Assembly (NCBI GenBank): GCA_038230415.1
Contig: JBBRNH010000038.1
Location: forward strand, 1 to 48,081
Reading direction: 5' to 3'
Length of the DNA: 48,081 nt
From: JBBRNH01 sp038230415
GTDB taxonomy: Bacteria; Bacteroidota; Bacteroidia; Cytophagales; Spirosomataceae
Position 1 is the stretch's first letter, and every line of letters begins with the position of its first letter. Positions 8,108-16,806 of the stretch are shown in pieces. A program made the translations under genes and the position numbers. Under the pieces are notes generated by a model. That model was given only the letters and a program-made list of their open reading frames with translations. It ran no database searches and was not told the origin of the DNA.

Positions 8108-9715
8108 ATGAAACTTCATAAAATTCTCTTCCTTTCGCTTACCGCCCTTGTTCTCTCGTTGACAAGCTGCGATAAGCCGTTCGATGAACTCGAAAAAAAC
8201 CCGAACCTCGCCACGCAGGCCACACCGTCATTGGTGTTGCAGAGTGTGCTGAACGATATGTACGGCTTCAATACCCCGTCGGGGTTTAGTGGCGTAACGG
8301 GGCAGCCCTGGGGCGAAGAGCAACGCTGGAATCAGTTCTATTGCTCAAACTACGACTACTTTGCCAGCAACCAATATAACTGGACAACAACGAACCTGAA
8401 TTTCACAACGCTCAAAAACGTGGTGAAAATGGAAGAAGAAGCAACGCGGGCCGGGGCGGGTGCGGTGAACCCGTATTCGGCACTCGGCAAGTTTTTCCGG
8501 GCTTATTTCTTCGATAATATGACCCGGCGCGTGGGCGATATTCCCATGACCGAGGCTCTGAAAGGCTTAGATAACATTGCCCCGAAATACGATTCGCAGA
8601 AGGCGGTGTATGTGCAGATTCTGAAATGGCTCGACGAAGCCAACGCCGACCTCACCACCCTCATTGCCGCCAACAACGGTACGCTGGCCGGTGACTTTTA
8701 CCTCGGCAACAACCTCCGCAAGTGGCAGAAAGTAGTGAACGCCCATAAACTGCGCGTATTGGTGAGCCTTAGCCCGAAAGACACCGACACAGAGTTGAAC
8801 GTGAAGGCGCGGTTTGCCGAGGTGCTGGGCAACCCCGCCAAGTTTCCGCTGATGGCCGACATGAGCGACAACGTGCAGTATATCCACAGCGCGATAAACA
8901 AGTATCGGCGCAGTCAGGATAACTTCGGCAACAACGCCACCCGCGAAAACATGGCAAAAACCTACGTTGATTTGCTTGTGGCCCGCAAAGACCCCCGCGT
9001 GTTTGTGGTGGCCGAGCCTGCCGGTGCCAAACTCGCAGCGGGCCTGAAACCGACCGACGTAAACGCCTTCGTGGGTGCATCGTCGGGCGAAGATTTGGCT
9101 GACATGACCACCAAAGTACTGTCGGGTCAGTATTCGTATCAGAACCGGAAACGCTACTACACTAACTACGTGGGCGAGCCGGTCGCTATTATCGGCTACA
9201 TCGAGCAGCAGTTCAACATTGCCGAGGGGATCAACCGGGGCTGGGCCGCATCCACGTCGGCAACTGGCAACGCCGAAACCGCTTACAATCAGGGCATTAC
9301 GGCTTCGATGGCGTTCTACGGCCTGAAAGATGGCGACAACACCGTGACGTTCTCACGCGATGGCGGTATCGTCAACTTCGACAGCTACACGGTGAAGGTG
9401 AGTTTGGCCGATTATCTGGCGCAGCCGTTGGTAAAGTACGCGGGTAATACGGCGGCTGGCCGTGAGCAGATTGTGACGCAGAAATACATTGCGTTTTTCC
9501 AGAACTCCGGCATGGAAGCCTGGTATAATCAGCGTCGGACGGGGATTCCAACCTTCCTGACGGGCGTGGGTACGGGCAACTCGGCCCGGATTCCGAAGCG
9601 GTGGTTATACCCCAACGGCGAGCGCGTGAACAATACGGTGAACCTCACAACGGCCCTCACGAATCAGTACGGCGGCAAAGACGACATTAACGACGTGCTT
9701 TGGTTGTTGAAATAA
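8108..9715 (+). CDS. susD: SusD/RagB family nutrient-binding outer membrane lipoprotein
   Basis: A 535-residue surface lipoprotein that forms the lid of the SusC channel. The N-terminus has a lipoprotein signal peptide with lipobox LTSC (cysteine about residue 21). The opening PFDELEKNPNLATQATPSLV and the C-terminal part with WYNQRRTGIPTF and IPKRWLYPNGER fit the SusD-like group usually annotated 'nutrient-binding outer membrane lipoprotein' (a divergent SusD branch). The helical TPR-like region covers most of the middle. It follows susC on the same strand as expected for a cotranscribed pair. Specificity is unknown. Confidence 0.93.
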   Translation: MKLHKILFLSLTALVLSLTSCDKPFDELEKNPNLATQATPSLVLQSVLNDMYGFNTPSGFSGVTGQPWGEEQRWNQFYCSNYDYFASNQYNWTTTNLNFTTLKNVVKMEEEATRAGAGAVNPYSALGKFFRAYFFDNMTRRVGDIPMTEALKGLDNIAPKYDSQKAVYVQILKWLDEANADLTTLIAANNGTLAGDFYLGNNLRKWQKVVNAHKLRVLVSLSPKDTDTELNVKARFAEVLGNPAKFPLMADMSDNVQYIHSAINKYRRSQDNFGNNATRENMAKTYVDLLVARKDPRVFVVAEPAGAKLAAGLKPTDVNAFVGASSGEDLADMTTKVLSGQYSYQNRKRYYTNYVGEPVAIIGYIEQQFNIAEGINRGWAASTSATGNAETAYNQGITASMAFYGLKDGDNTVTFSRDGGIVNFDSYTVKVSLADYLAQPLVKYAGNTAAGREQIVTQKYIAFFQNSGMEAWYNQRRTGIPTFLTGVGTGNSARIPKRWLYPNGERVNNTVNLTTALTNQYGGKDDINDVLWLLK

Positions 9716-9722
9716 TTCTTAT

Positions 9723-9874
9723 GTAGAGACCGCAACGGCGGACCGGCAAAATATTGCGTCTCACCGCCGGATGGTGCGCTGATTCGCGTTTCATCCGGCG
9801 GTATTTTTGTTCTGTTTCGTACCATCCGGTTGCAGTACTATCCGGCGGTGAGACGCAAGGTATTGCGTCTCTAC
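9723..9874. repeat. Intergenic inverted repeat, GAGACGCAA/CCGGCGGT family
   Basis: A nested palindrome fills the gap after susD. Outer arms GTAGAGAC (9723-9730) and GTCTCTAC (9867-9874) enclose perfect 19-base arms at 9754-9772 and 9840-9858 (core CACCGCCGGAT). Shorter relatives occur at 14574-14591 and 25612-25646. It is likely an interspersed repeat that may also act as a transcript-end structure for susCD. Confidence 0.8.
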
Positions 9875-9896
9875 ACACACATAACCCCTAACGATC

Positions 9897-12740
9897 ATGC
9901 GCCTGACCTTCCTTCTCCTCCTCCTTTCATTCGCAGCACTGGGCCAGCCCCGGCCAACCCCGGCTCCACCCCGGTTCATGATTTCGGCTCCGGCAGGTAA
10001 TGAATACACGCACATTGACCGAACGCCTGGGGGAAAAACGGTGCTGCCCAACGGTCGGTATATTACGCCACGCGGTACGCAGATCGAAACCGCCCCGCAC
10101 CCCTACGGCCTGATTCTTAGCCCCGACCGTGGCGACGGCGCGGGCCAAACCGTGATTACGGCCAACTCCGGCACGGCCCCGTTTTCGATTTCTATTTTGC
10201 GCGATGTGTTTGGGAAAAACCCCACCGCCCGGCAAATTCCCGAAGGTGCCAAAACCCAGAATGGTATCCTCGAAGCGTGTTTTATGGGGTTGGCCGTTTC
10301 GCCGGATACTAAAACCGTGTATGTGGCCGGTGGGCAAACCAACAAGATTTATTTGTTCGATTTGACAACGGGCGAGAAAGCCGGTTCGATTGATTGCTCT
10401 GTTAAAACGCCCACCACCGACTACCGGCACGGCTACATCGGCGATATGGCCCTGACGCGGGATGGTAAAACACTCTACGCCCTCGACCAGATTGGCTTCC
10501 GAATGGTGGTGATTGACGTGGCAAGCAAAAAAATCCTGCATAACGTCCCGACCGGGCGATACCCGTTCGGTATCACGCTCTCGCCCGACCGAGACGGCGG
10601 ACCGGAAAAAACGGTTTACGTGGCAAACGTGGGCGTGTTTGAATATAAAAAATTTACCGACCTCAACGAAAAAGACCTTAAAAAAACCGGACACGCTTTC
10701 CCCGCCACCAAGTACGGCTCCAAAGAAATGCGCGATGGCGACGAAAAAGCCGGTGTCCCCGCCCTCGGCGACCCTAACGTTCCCGAAGCGTTTTCGGTCT
10801 GGCGCGTTGACTTGGGCGCAACCCCTACCGAGCAACCAACGGTTACGGCCAAAATCAAAACTGGGTTTTTGGTGGGGCAATTAGTCGAAGATTTCCCGGC
10901 AGTAGGTGGTTCAAGCCCCAACTCGGTGGTGGCAACGGAGCAGTACGTTTTCGTCAGCAACGGCAACAACGACTGCGTATCGGTGATTGATGTGAAAACC
11001 AACGCCGTCGTCAAAACCATTATGCTCTCGCCCGATTCGCGGTTAGGCAAACTGCGCGGCCTGATTCCGTTCGGCGTGGCCCTCTCGCCCGACCAAAAAA
11101 GGCTGTACGTGGCCGAAGCCGGGATTAACGCCGTTGCCGTTGTGGATGTGCCAACGCTGTTGGTGATCGGGCATTTGCCAACGGGTTGGTTTCCCTCGAA
11201 GTTGAAAGTGAGCAATGATGGCAAGAAGTTGATTGTGGCAAACGCCAAAGGATACGGCAGCGGGCCAAACGGCGGCAAGGAGTTTAAGTTAGGGCCGAAG
11301 GGCAGCTACATCGGTAGCCTGATGAACGGCACGGTGTCGGTCATGGACATCCCGGCTGATGCAGAACTGGCCGCCGAAACGAAGCAGGTTATCGAGAATA
11401 ACTTCCGTTTTACTTCCTCTCCCAATGGGGCAGGGCAGGGGCGGGGTAATAATCCCATCCCGGCGTTTGCGGGCCAAAAAGAATCCCCCGATGGCCGGAC
11501 CCCGATTAAGTATATCGTCTTTATTGCCAAAGAAAACCGCACCTACGACGAAGTTTTCGGGCAGAACCGCAACGGCGATGGCGACTCGACCCTGGCGCGG
11601 TATGGCGTGGGTCAACCCGTTCGCGCTCAACGCGGTAGCCCGGCCATTGCCCGCGCCGACGTTATGCCCAACCACCTGGCTCTGGCCCGGCGGTTTGCGA
11701 TGTCAGATAATTTTTACTGCGATTCGGATGTCTCTGCCGACGGACACCGCTGGATGGTGAACACCTACCCGAACGAATGGGTCGAGACGGGTACGGCGGC
11801 AGCATACGGCGGTAAACGCGACCTGCGCGACTCCTCTGCCGCGCCCGGCAACCTGAGTTTCTACGGCTCGGCGGGCAGCATTTATCCCGAAGATTATAAT
11901 GAAGGTGGCTCGATGTGGGAACACCTCGAACGCTGGAACATCCCGTTCTTCAACTTCGGCTTTGGCGTGGAGATGGCCGGGGCATACAGCGACAGCACCA
12001 TGAAATACACCGGCGAAAAATACACCGTAAACTACCCGTTGCCCGCGCCGTTGTTCGACCGCACCTCGCGCACCTTCCCGACCTACAACACGGCTATTCC
12101 TGACCAATTCCGCACCGATCTGTTTATCAAGGAGTTTAATGAGAAATGGCCTAAAACCGGGCTTCCCGCCGTGATTACCCTTATGCTTCCCAACGACCAC
12201 GGCAGCACCCCGCGCCCCAAAGCCGGGTATCCTTATACGGAAAGCTACATGGCCGATAATGACCTCGCGCTGGGCCGGGCGGTGGAGTTTCTAAGCAAAA
12301 CACCCTACTGGAAGAGCATGATGATTGTGGTGCTGGAAGACGACCCGCAGGGTGGCGTTGACCACATTGACGCGCACCGGAGTCCGCTGGTAGTGATTTC
12401 GCCGTACGCAAAGAAAAACTACGTCGGCAAGGTGCATTACAGTTTCGGCAGCGTCTTCAAAACGTTCTGGAACGTGCTGGGTATTCCGTGCCTGAATCAA
12501 TACGATGCCGGAGCCACCGACATGAGCGACCTGTTTACCGATAAACCCGATTTTACGCCATACAACGCCCTGCCCGCCGATGTGCGCGTGTTTGACCCGC
12601 AGAAAGCCCTCGACCCATTCGATGAGAAATTCGACTGGAAAGCGTTCTCGAAACCTGAAGAACTCGACCGCGTAGAGACCATGCAGAAACGCCGGGCCGA
12701 AGACGATGAACTGAACCGAAAGAAGAAAAAGAAACAGTAG
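9897..12740 (+). CDS. Secreted YVTN beta-propeller / phosphoesterase (PF04185-like) fusion protein
   Basis: A 947-residue exported protein with a signal peptide (about residues 1-19, AALGQ). The N-terminal half is a seven-bladed-type propeller with YVTN/YncE motifs (LAVSPDTKTVYVAGG, ALTRDGKTLYALDQIG, VALSPDQKRLYVAEAGINAV). The C-terminal half resembles the phosphoesterase family that includes phospholipase C and acid phosphatases: IKYIVFIAKENRTYDEVFGQ near the start, MPNHLALARRFAMSDNFYCD, then GGVDHIDAHRSPLVVISPYA near the end. It would hydrolyse a phosphate ester in the periplasm or outside; the substrate is unknown. It follows the SusCD pair on the same strand across a repeat, so it may serve the same uptake locus. 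The basic tail (NRKKKKKQ) is unusual. Confidence 0.85.
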   Translation: MRLTFLLLLLSFAALGQPRPTPAPPRFMISAPAGNEYTHIDRTPGGKTVLPNGRYITPRGTQIETAPHPYGLILSPDRGDGAGQTVITANSGTAPFSISILRDVFGKNPTARQIPEGAKTQNGILEACFMGLAVSPDTKTVYVAGGQTNKIYLFDLTTGEKAGSIDCSVKTPTTDYRHGYIGDMALTRDGKTLYALDQIGFRMVVIDVASKKILHNVPTGRYPFGITLSPDRDGGPEKTVYVANVGVFEYKKFTDLNEKDLKKTGHAFPATKYGSKEMRDGDEKAGVPALGDPNVPEAFSVWRVDLGATPTEQPTVTAKIKTGFLVGQLVEDFPAVGGSSPNSVVATEQYVFVSNGNNDCVSVIDVKTNAVVKTIMLSPDSRLGKLRGLIPFGVALSPDQKRLYVAEAGINAVAVVDVPTLLVIGHLPTGWFPSKLKVSNDGKKLIVANAKGYGSGPNGGKEFKLGPKGSYIGSLMNGTVSVMDIPADAELAAETKQVIENNFRFTSSPNGAGQGRGNNPIPAFAGQKESPDGRTPIKYIVFIAKENRTYDEVFGQNRNGDGDSTLARYGVGQPVRAQRGSPAIARADVMPNHLALARRFAMSDNFYCDSDVSADGHRWMVNTYPNEWVETGTAAAYGGKRDLRDSSAAPGNLSFYGSAGSIYPEDYNEGGSMWEHLERWNIPFFNFGFGVEMAGAYSDSTMKYTGEKYTVNYPLPAPLFDRTSRTFPTYNTAIPDQFRTDLFIKEFNEKWPKTGLPAVITLMLPNDHGSTPRPKAGYPYTESYMADNDLALGRAVEFLSKTPYWKSMMIVVLEDDPQGGVDHIDAHRSPLVVISPYAKKNYVGKVHYSFGSVFKTFWNVLGIPCLNQYDAGATDMSDLFTDKPDFTPYNALPADVRVFDPQKALDPFDEKFDWKAFSKPEELDRVETMQKRRAEDDELNRKKKKKQ

Positions 12741-12757
12741 TCGGTTTGCTTCTGCCG

Positions 12758-12765
12758 TACTTTTG
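12758..12765 (+). promoter_or_regulatory. -7 promoter element of hisS (TACTTTTG), leaderless layout
   Basis: TACTTTTG is a perfect TAnnTTTG element and ends four bases before the hisS ATG at 12770. The expected transcription start is at or next to that ATG. No convincing -33 element is visible. Confidence 0.55.
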
Positions 12766-12769
12766 CACC

Positions 12770-14128
12770 ATGCAAAAACCGTCATTGCCGAAAGGCACCC
12801 GCGACTTTGGGCCAGCCCAGATGAGCAACCGGCTCTTTATTTTCGATACCATCCGCCAGATATTCCGGCGTTACGGGTTTCAGCCTATCGAAACGCCCGC
12901 TATCGAAAACCTGGCGACCCTCACCGGAAAATACGGCGACGAAGGCGACCAACTGCTGTTTACCATCCTGAACTCCGGTGATTTTGCCGCCGACCTGACC
13001 CCCGCCGACCTCGCGGACGGATTGAAGAAAATAACGCCCAAAATTGCCGAGAAAGGCCTGCGCTATGACCTCACCGTGCCGTTTGCCCGCTACGTGGTTA
13101 TGAACCGCCACGCGCTCACGCTGCCCTTCAAACGCTATCAGCTACAACCCGTCTGGCGGGCCGACCGACCCCAGAAAGGCCGGTATCGGGAGTTTTATCA
13201 GTGCGATGCTGATGTGGTCGGTACGGATTCGCTGCTGTGCGAGGCCGAAATTATCACCATGATTCACGAGGTGTTCGGGAACCTTGGCATTGCTGATTTC
13301 ACTCTCAAAATCAACAACCGCAAAATTCTGGCGGGCATTGCCGAGGTGATTGGTGCGCCCGGCGACGAAGGTAAACTGGCCGTAGCGATTGACAAACTCG
13401 ATAAAATCGGCAAAGACAAGGTGCTTGACGAACTCCGCGACCGGGGCTTTTCTGCCGACGCACTCGCCCGGCTCGAACCCATGTTTGGCTTTGCCGACGA
13501 CGTTACCGACACGCTGGCAAGCCTGAAAACGTGGTTGGCGGACTCCGAAACCGCCCAACGCGGCATCGCCGAACTCGAAGAAACCCTAACCCTCGCCAAT
13601 CAACTCGGCCTGTCGGCCCCAAACGTGCAACTCGACGTGACCCTGGCGCGGGGCCTGAGCTACTACACCGGGGCCATTTTTGAGGTTAAAGCCAACAACG
13701 TGAGCATCGGCAGCATCAGCGGGGGCGGGCGATACGACAACCTCACCGGAGCCTTCGGAATGCCGGGCCTGTCGGGCGTGGGTATCTCGTTTGGCGTTGA
13801 CCGGATTTATGACGTGATGGACGAACTTGGTCTCTTTCCGGCTGATAATCAGCAGACGACGCAGGTACTGATTGTCTGTTTTGACCAAGCCGCCCGCGCC
13901 GTTGGCTTGCCGCTGCTGACCCAACTCCGGCGGGCGGGCATCGTGGCCGAAGCCTACCCCGATTTCGCCAAAGTCAGGAAAATGCTCGATTATGCCAACG
14001 CCAAAGCCATTCCGCAGGTGGTGCTGATCGGCTCCGACGAAGTGCAAACCGGCCTGCTGACCGTGAAGAACATGGTGACGGGTGAGCAGCGGAAGCTGAC
14101 CCAACAGGAACTGGTTGAATCGTTGTAA
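12770..14128 (+). CDS. hisS: Histidine--tRNA ligase
   Basis: A 452-residue class II aminoacyl-tRNA synthetase that charges tRNA(His). The N-terminus MQKPSLPKGTRDFGP is the normal family start, so I chose the ATG at 12770 rather than an upstream in-frame TTG. Motif 2 is seen in PVWRADRPQKGRYREFYQCD (about 125-145), the histidine-specific LARGLSYYTG near residue 292, GGGRYDNL shortly after, and motif 3 in GVGISFGVDRIYDV (about 337-348). The C-terminal anticodon-binding domain begins near QVLIVCFDQ. The length is slightly above E. coli HisRS (424). The Uma2-like gene follows 20 bases downstream. Confidence 0.96.
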   Translation: MQKPSLPKGTRDFGPAQMSNRLFIFDTIRQIFRRYGFQPIETPAIENLATLTGKYGDEGDQLLFTILNSGDFAADLTPADLADGLKKITPKIAEKGLRYDLTVPFARYVVMNRHALTLPFKRYQLQPVWRADRPQKGRYREFYQCDADVVGTDSLLCEAEIITMIHEVFGNLGIADFTLKINNRKILAGIAEVIGAPGDEGKLAVAIDKLDKIGKDKVLDELRDRGFSADALARLEPMFGFADDVTDTLASLKTWLADSETAQRGIAELEETLTLANQLGLSAPNVQLDVTLARGLSYYTGAIFEVKANNVSIGSISGGGRYDNLTGAFGMPGLSGVGISFGVDRIYDVMDELGLFPADNQQTTQVLIVCFDQAARAVGLPLLTQLRRAGIVAEAYPDFAKVRKMLDYANAKAIPQVVLIGSDEVQTGLLTVKNMVTGEQRKLTQQELVESL

Positions 14129-14148
14129 TTTGCTGCCAGAAAACCGAT

Positions 14149-14568
14149 ATGGTCATGAACGATAACCTGATTTTTATGGGAATAAACGCGCCGAGAGCGC
14201 ATCAAGCCGTAATCACCCGCCTGATTTACGGCCTGACCGATTTGTATCTCGATAAGAAAACAACGCTGTTTCCGTATCCCGAAACCATGATTAATGAAGG
14301 CGAAACCAGCCCCGTACCCGATGTGATGCTGGTTGACCCGGCCACTGATTTGGTGAAGATGCTGATTGAGATAAACCACACGCAGGGTATAGCGAAAGAC
14401 GTGCAGAAAGTCAAAAAATTAATGGAGGAATACGCTGTGCCAGAAGGGTTTACCTACGATTACAAATTAAAGAAATGGCTTAAACTACAACTCAACGATC
14501 TGGCAAATCCCACGCCCTCGTCATTTAGCGACCTGATTCAGGCCGATTTACAAACGTTTCTGGCGTAA
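14149..14568 (+). CDS. Short Uma2-like PD-(D/E)XK family protein
   Basis: A 139-residue protein resembling the Uma2 (DUF820) family, a PD-(D/E)XK nuclease fold abundant in Bacteroidota and cyanobacteria and of unsettled function. The recognisable part is PVPDVMLVDP (about residues 62-71) followed by MLIEI (81-85) and a stretch like the family's 'K...Y...VPE' region (VKKLMEEYAVPEGFTYDY). The usual E-x-K after the Asp appears degenerate (IEINH), so activity is doubtful. It is shorter than typical Uma2 proteins (about 180-200). It lies 20 bases after hisS and is probably read from the hisS promoter. The start may be Met1 or Met3. Confidence 0.6.
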   Translation: MVMNDNLIFMGINAPRAHQAVITRLIYGLTDLYLDKKTTLFPYPETMINEGETSPVPDVMLVDPATDLVKMLIEINHTQGIAKDVQKVKKLMEEYAVPEGFTYDYKLKKWLKLQLNDLANPTPSSFSDLIQADLQTFLA

Positions 14569-14573
14569 ACAGC

Positions 14574-14594
14574 AGACGCAACTATGCGTCTCTA
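14574..14594. repeat. Short GAGACGCA-type inverted repeat
   Basis: AGACGCA (14574-14580) and TGCGTCT (14585-14591) form a small hairpin between convergent genes. On the minus strand the repeat's TAG (14594-14592, in AAGTAGAGACGCA) is the stop codon of the glycerophosphodiesterase. Confidence 0.6.
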
Positions 14595-15458
14595 CTTCAG
14601 AATACGCCACATCTCCAGCGGTCGGTCGGTACTCATGATGTCGGCACCGCGCCGGGCAAAACCGCGATACACCGAATCCCCTTTGGCAACGGCCTGTTTG
14701 TCTAAATTACCGAGCGTGCCAAGAATACAGCCGATGCCTTTTTTATGCAGAAATTGGTACAGATCGGGGTCGGCTTCGCGGGTGCCGACGAAAGCCACCA
14801 TGCGGTTATCGGGAATCTCCAGATCGTGGAGACGCTGATAATCTGCCACGTTGCGGATACCGACGGAGATCATCAGGGCCGGGTCGAGGGTGTGGACGCG
14901 GGCGGCATCGGTGGCATTGTAAGTGATGATAGCCGCGTAGCGTTCGGCTCCTGTTTTGTGAATGACTTCCACGACGCGCTCGAATTTTACGTTCCGTTTT
15001 ACGTCAAGCGTAAACGTCACTTTGTTTTTGCCCCAGCGCAGTATGGCCTCCAGCGTCGGAATTGTAAACGTTGTGACGGTTCCGGCGTTGTCTTTCAGGC
15101 GCAGGGTTTGTACCTCGGCGTAGGTGCGGCCAATGAGCGGCCCGGTGCCGGTGGTGGTGCGGTCAAGGGAGGCATCGTGCATCATCACCAGTACACTGTC
15201 TTTGGTTAGGTCAATGTCGCACTCGATAATAACGGGCAGATTCTTAGCCAGATACGCGAATGATTCGATGCAGTTTTCGGGATAACCCGGCAGATCGCCC
15301 CCGCCCCGGTGCGCCGAAATTTTGGGTAATGCGCCGGGCCGATGCGTCATAAACCCCGACAAGCCAGTCCCCGGTACGCGGGTGTAGGTGCGGGGGGCGC
15401 AGGTGAGGAGCAACAACGCCAGGGCAAAGGCGGAGAGTACAGACAGAACGGTTTTCAT
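14592..15458 (-). CDS. Glycerophosphodiester phosphodiesterase family lipoprotein
   Basis: A 288-residue GDPD-fold enzyme that hydrolyses glycerophosphodiesters to sn-glycerol-3-phosphate and an alcohol. I chose the ATG at 15458, which gives a lipoprotein signal peptide with lipobox LLTC (Cys20); an upstream start would add 21 unrelated residues. The catalytic set is visible: H50-R51 (SAHRGG), E61 (PEN), E79 and D81 (ECDID), and H94 (MMHD). The length fits single-domain GDPDs. It is probably anchored in the periplasm or outer membrane. It diverges from the GreA/B-C-like gene with only 15 bases between the start codons. Confidence 0.9.
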   Translation of the reverse strand: MKTVLSVLSAFALALLLLTCAPRTYTRVPGTGLSGFMTHRPGALPKISAHRGGGDLPGYPENCIESFAYLAKNLPVIIECDIDLTKDSVLVMMHDASLDRTTTGTGPLIGRTYAEVQTLRLKDNAGTVTTFTIPTLEAILRWGKNKVTFTLDVKRNVKFERVVEVIHKTGAERYAAIITYNATDAARVHTLDPALMISVGIRNVADYQRLHDLEIPDNRMVAFVGTREADPDLYQFLHKKGIGCILGTLGNLDKQAVAKGDSVYRGFARRGADIMSTDRPLEMWRILK

Positions 15459-15462
15459 GCAA

Positions 15463-15470
15463 CAAAGGTA
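15463..15470 (-). promoter_or_regulatory. -7 promoter element of the glycerophosphodiesterase gene (TACCTTTG)
   Basis: On the minus strand TACCTTTG matches TAnnTTTG exactly and ends four bases before the ATG at 15458, predicting a leaderless transcript. The element lies in the 15-base gap between divergent genes. A TTTG further upstream is spaced only 13 bases away, so a proper -33 element is not clear. Confidence 0.5.
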
Positions 15471-15473
15471 GAA

Positions 15474-15956
15474 ATGCACCACACAAACACGCCCGAAACG
15501 GGGGCCATCAACAAGCAGCACTTACTGAATTTGTGCCAGGCAGTGGTACAGGAGCGCGTTGACACGGCCCGGCAGGCCATGACAGCCGCCCAGGAGTCGG
15601 CCAATGAAGAAGGCAAAAGCAGTGCGGGCGATAAATACGAAACCGGGCGGGCGATGGCCCAGATCGAGCGCGACCGCCACGCCTACCTCTTAGCCGACGC
15701 GCTGACAATGGCCCAGGATTTGGCCCGGATCAGGGTTGACAAACCCTGCGCCACCGTGCTGCCGGGTAGCGTTGTGACCACCAATCGGGGCGTGTTTTTT
15801 ATCAGCGTCGGTGCAGGAAAACTCTTGACAGACACTGGCACGGCGGTATTTGCCGTGTCGCCAGCGTCGCCGATAGCCCAGGCGTTGGCGGGCAAAACCA
15901 CCGGCAACGACGTAGTTTTCAACAAACAGACGTACATCATTCTGGCCGTTGACTAA
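15474..15956 (+). CDS. GreA/GreB C-terminal-domain-like protein
   Basis: A 160-residue protein with an N-terminal helical, coiled-coil-like region (about residues 15-80, with AAQESANEEGKSSAGDKYETG) and a C-terminal FKBP-like domain as in GreA/GreB. The C-terminal signature SPIAQALAGKTTGNDVVF (about 133-150) corresponds to the 'SPIGRALLGKKVGDEV' stretch of Gre factors. It may bind RNA polymerase, but the tip acidic residues that stimulate cleavage are not obvious. Homologues are sometimes mislabelled '3-oxoacyl-ACP synthase'; nothing here supports that. The start at 15474 was chosen because further upstream the frame is antisense to the glycerophosphodiesterase. Confidence 0.65.
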   Translation: MHHTNTPETGAINKQHLLNLCQAVVQERVDTARQAMTAAQESANEEGKSSAGDKYETGRAMAQIERDRHAYLLADALTMAQDLARIRVDKPCATVLPGSVVTTNRGVFFISVGAGKLLTDTGTAVFAVSPASPIAQALAGKTTGNDVVFNKQTYIILAVD

Positions 15957-16000
15957 CGGTCAGAAACACCATCTGACCCGACCCGACGATGAACCAACGG

Positions 16001-16060
16001 GTTGTTCATTCGATAAATCGGTCGTTCATTCGTTTTAACAGTCGTTCATTCATTAGTCCG
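16001..16060 (+). promoter_or_regulatory. Three 20-bp phased direct repeats (putative operator)
   Basis: The word GTCGTTCATT (first copy GTTGTTCATT) starts at 16001, 16021 and 16041, exactly 20 bases apart, about two DNA turns. The repeats end just upstream of the predicted sigma-factor promoter at 16082. The spacing is not a multiple of three, so they are not a protein repeat. They look like stacked binding sites for an activator. Confidence 0.55.
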
Positions 16061-16081
16061 GGTGAAATTTGTGATAACGCA

Positions 16082-16089
16082 TACTTTCG
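16082..16089 (+). promoter_or_regulatory. -7 promoter element (TACTTTCG) of the sigma factor gene
   Basis: TACTTTCG differs from TAnnTTTG at one base. The predicted start near 16094 gives a leader of about 45 bases to the ATG at 16139. Confidence 0.45.
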
Positions 16090-16138
16090 TAGCCTGAATA
16101 ATGCAGAAACATCTGCCAACAAACTACGACCCCTGTGT

Positions 16139-16696
16139 ATGCGATCTGATTACAGTGATGAGGCTTTGGTTGTTTTGTTTGTTCAAACCCGTCAGAATAG
16201 GTATTTCGATCAGCTTTACCGCCGGTATTTCAGTCGGGTTTGTTATTGCTGTCGGCAGTTTACGACCAATCCTGACGAGGCCGAAGACCTGGCCCAGGAA
16301 ATATTTATCAGGTTGATTGACCGGCTCGACACCTTCCGCGAAACGGCCCGTTTCTCAACCTGGATCACCTCGGTAGCCCGCAATTTCTGCATTGACCAAT
16401 TGCGCCGGCAAAAGGCGTTCCCGGTGGTGATGATGTCGCAGCAACCCAACCTGCCCGAACCCGGTGATTGGCCCGAATCGGACGATGACCCGCTTTACGA
16501 CCTGCAACGGCTCGACACGGCCTTGTGCCACCTCAGCCCCGGCGAAATCCAGTTGCTCGTGACCCGCTACTGGCAACATACCAGCATCAGCGACATGGCC
16601 CGCCAGCAAAAACTGACCGACAGCGCAGTGAAAATGCGGCTTTTCAGGGCCAGAGAACGACTGCGACTCGCCTACACCGATTTAGCGGATAAATGA
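16139..16696 (+). CDS. RNA polymerase sigma factor, sigma-70 family (ECF-like)
   Basis: A 185-residue two-domain sigma factor. Region 2 is visible in FDQLYRRYFSRVCYCC to EAEDLAQEIFIRLIDRL and RFSTWITSVARNFCIDQLRR; the region 4 helix-turn-helix is LSPGEIQLLVTRYWQ to DSAVKMRLFRARERLRLAY. Length and lack of region 3 fit ECF factors. I chose Met at 16139 because the upstream extension to 15989 is not sigma-like and contains 20-bp DNA repeats plus a promoter element. No anti-sigma factor gene follows; a terminator does. Target genes are unknown. Confidence 0.87.
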   Translation: MRSDYSDEALVVLFVQTRQNRYFDQLYRRYFSRVCYCCRQFTTNPDEAEDLAQEIFIRLIDRLDTFRETARFSTWITSVARNFCIDQLRRQKAFPVVMMSQQPNLPEPGDWPESDDDPLYDLQRLDTALCHLSPGEIQLLVTRYWQHTSISDMARQQKLTDSAVKMRLFRARERLRLAYTDLADK

Positions 16697-16725
16697 CAGT
16701 GCATATAAAGTGAGGGTTGCATAAT

Positions 16726-16756
16726 CCCCGGCCCGGTTGAGCCGGGGGTTTGTTTT
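16726..16756 (+). terminator. Rho-independent terminator after the sigma factor gene
   Basis: A perfect 7-bp GC stem, CCCCGGC (16726-16732) with GCCGGGG (16741-16747), an 8-base loop and the T-rich tail GTTTGTTTT. Confidence 0.8.
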
Positions 16757-16806
16757 GCGCCATGTTTCGCTGGCATTTGCGTTCAGCGCAGCGAAATGAC
16801 CACGTG

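Noticed and set aside
9897..12740. Alkaline phosphatase of the PhoA type
   Set aside because: The C-terminal half matches phospholipase C/acid phosphatase-type phosphoesterase motifs rather than the PhoA active site.
15989..16138. 50-residue N-terminal extension of the sigma factor
   Set aside because: It overlaps 20-bp DNA repeats and a promoter element, and the residues do not resemble sigma region 1.
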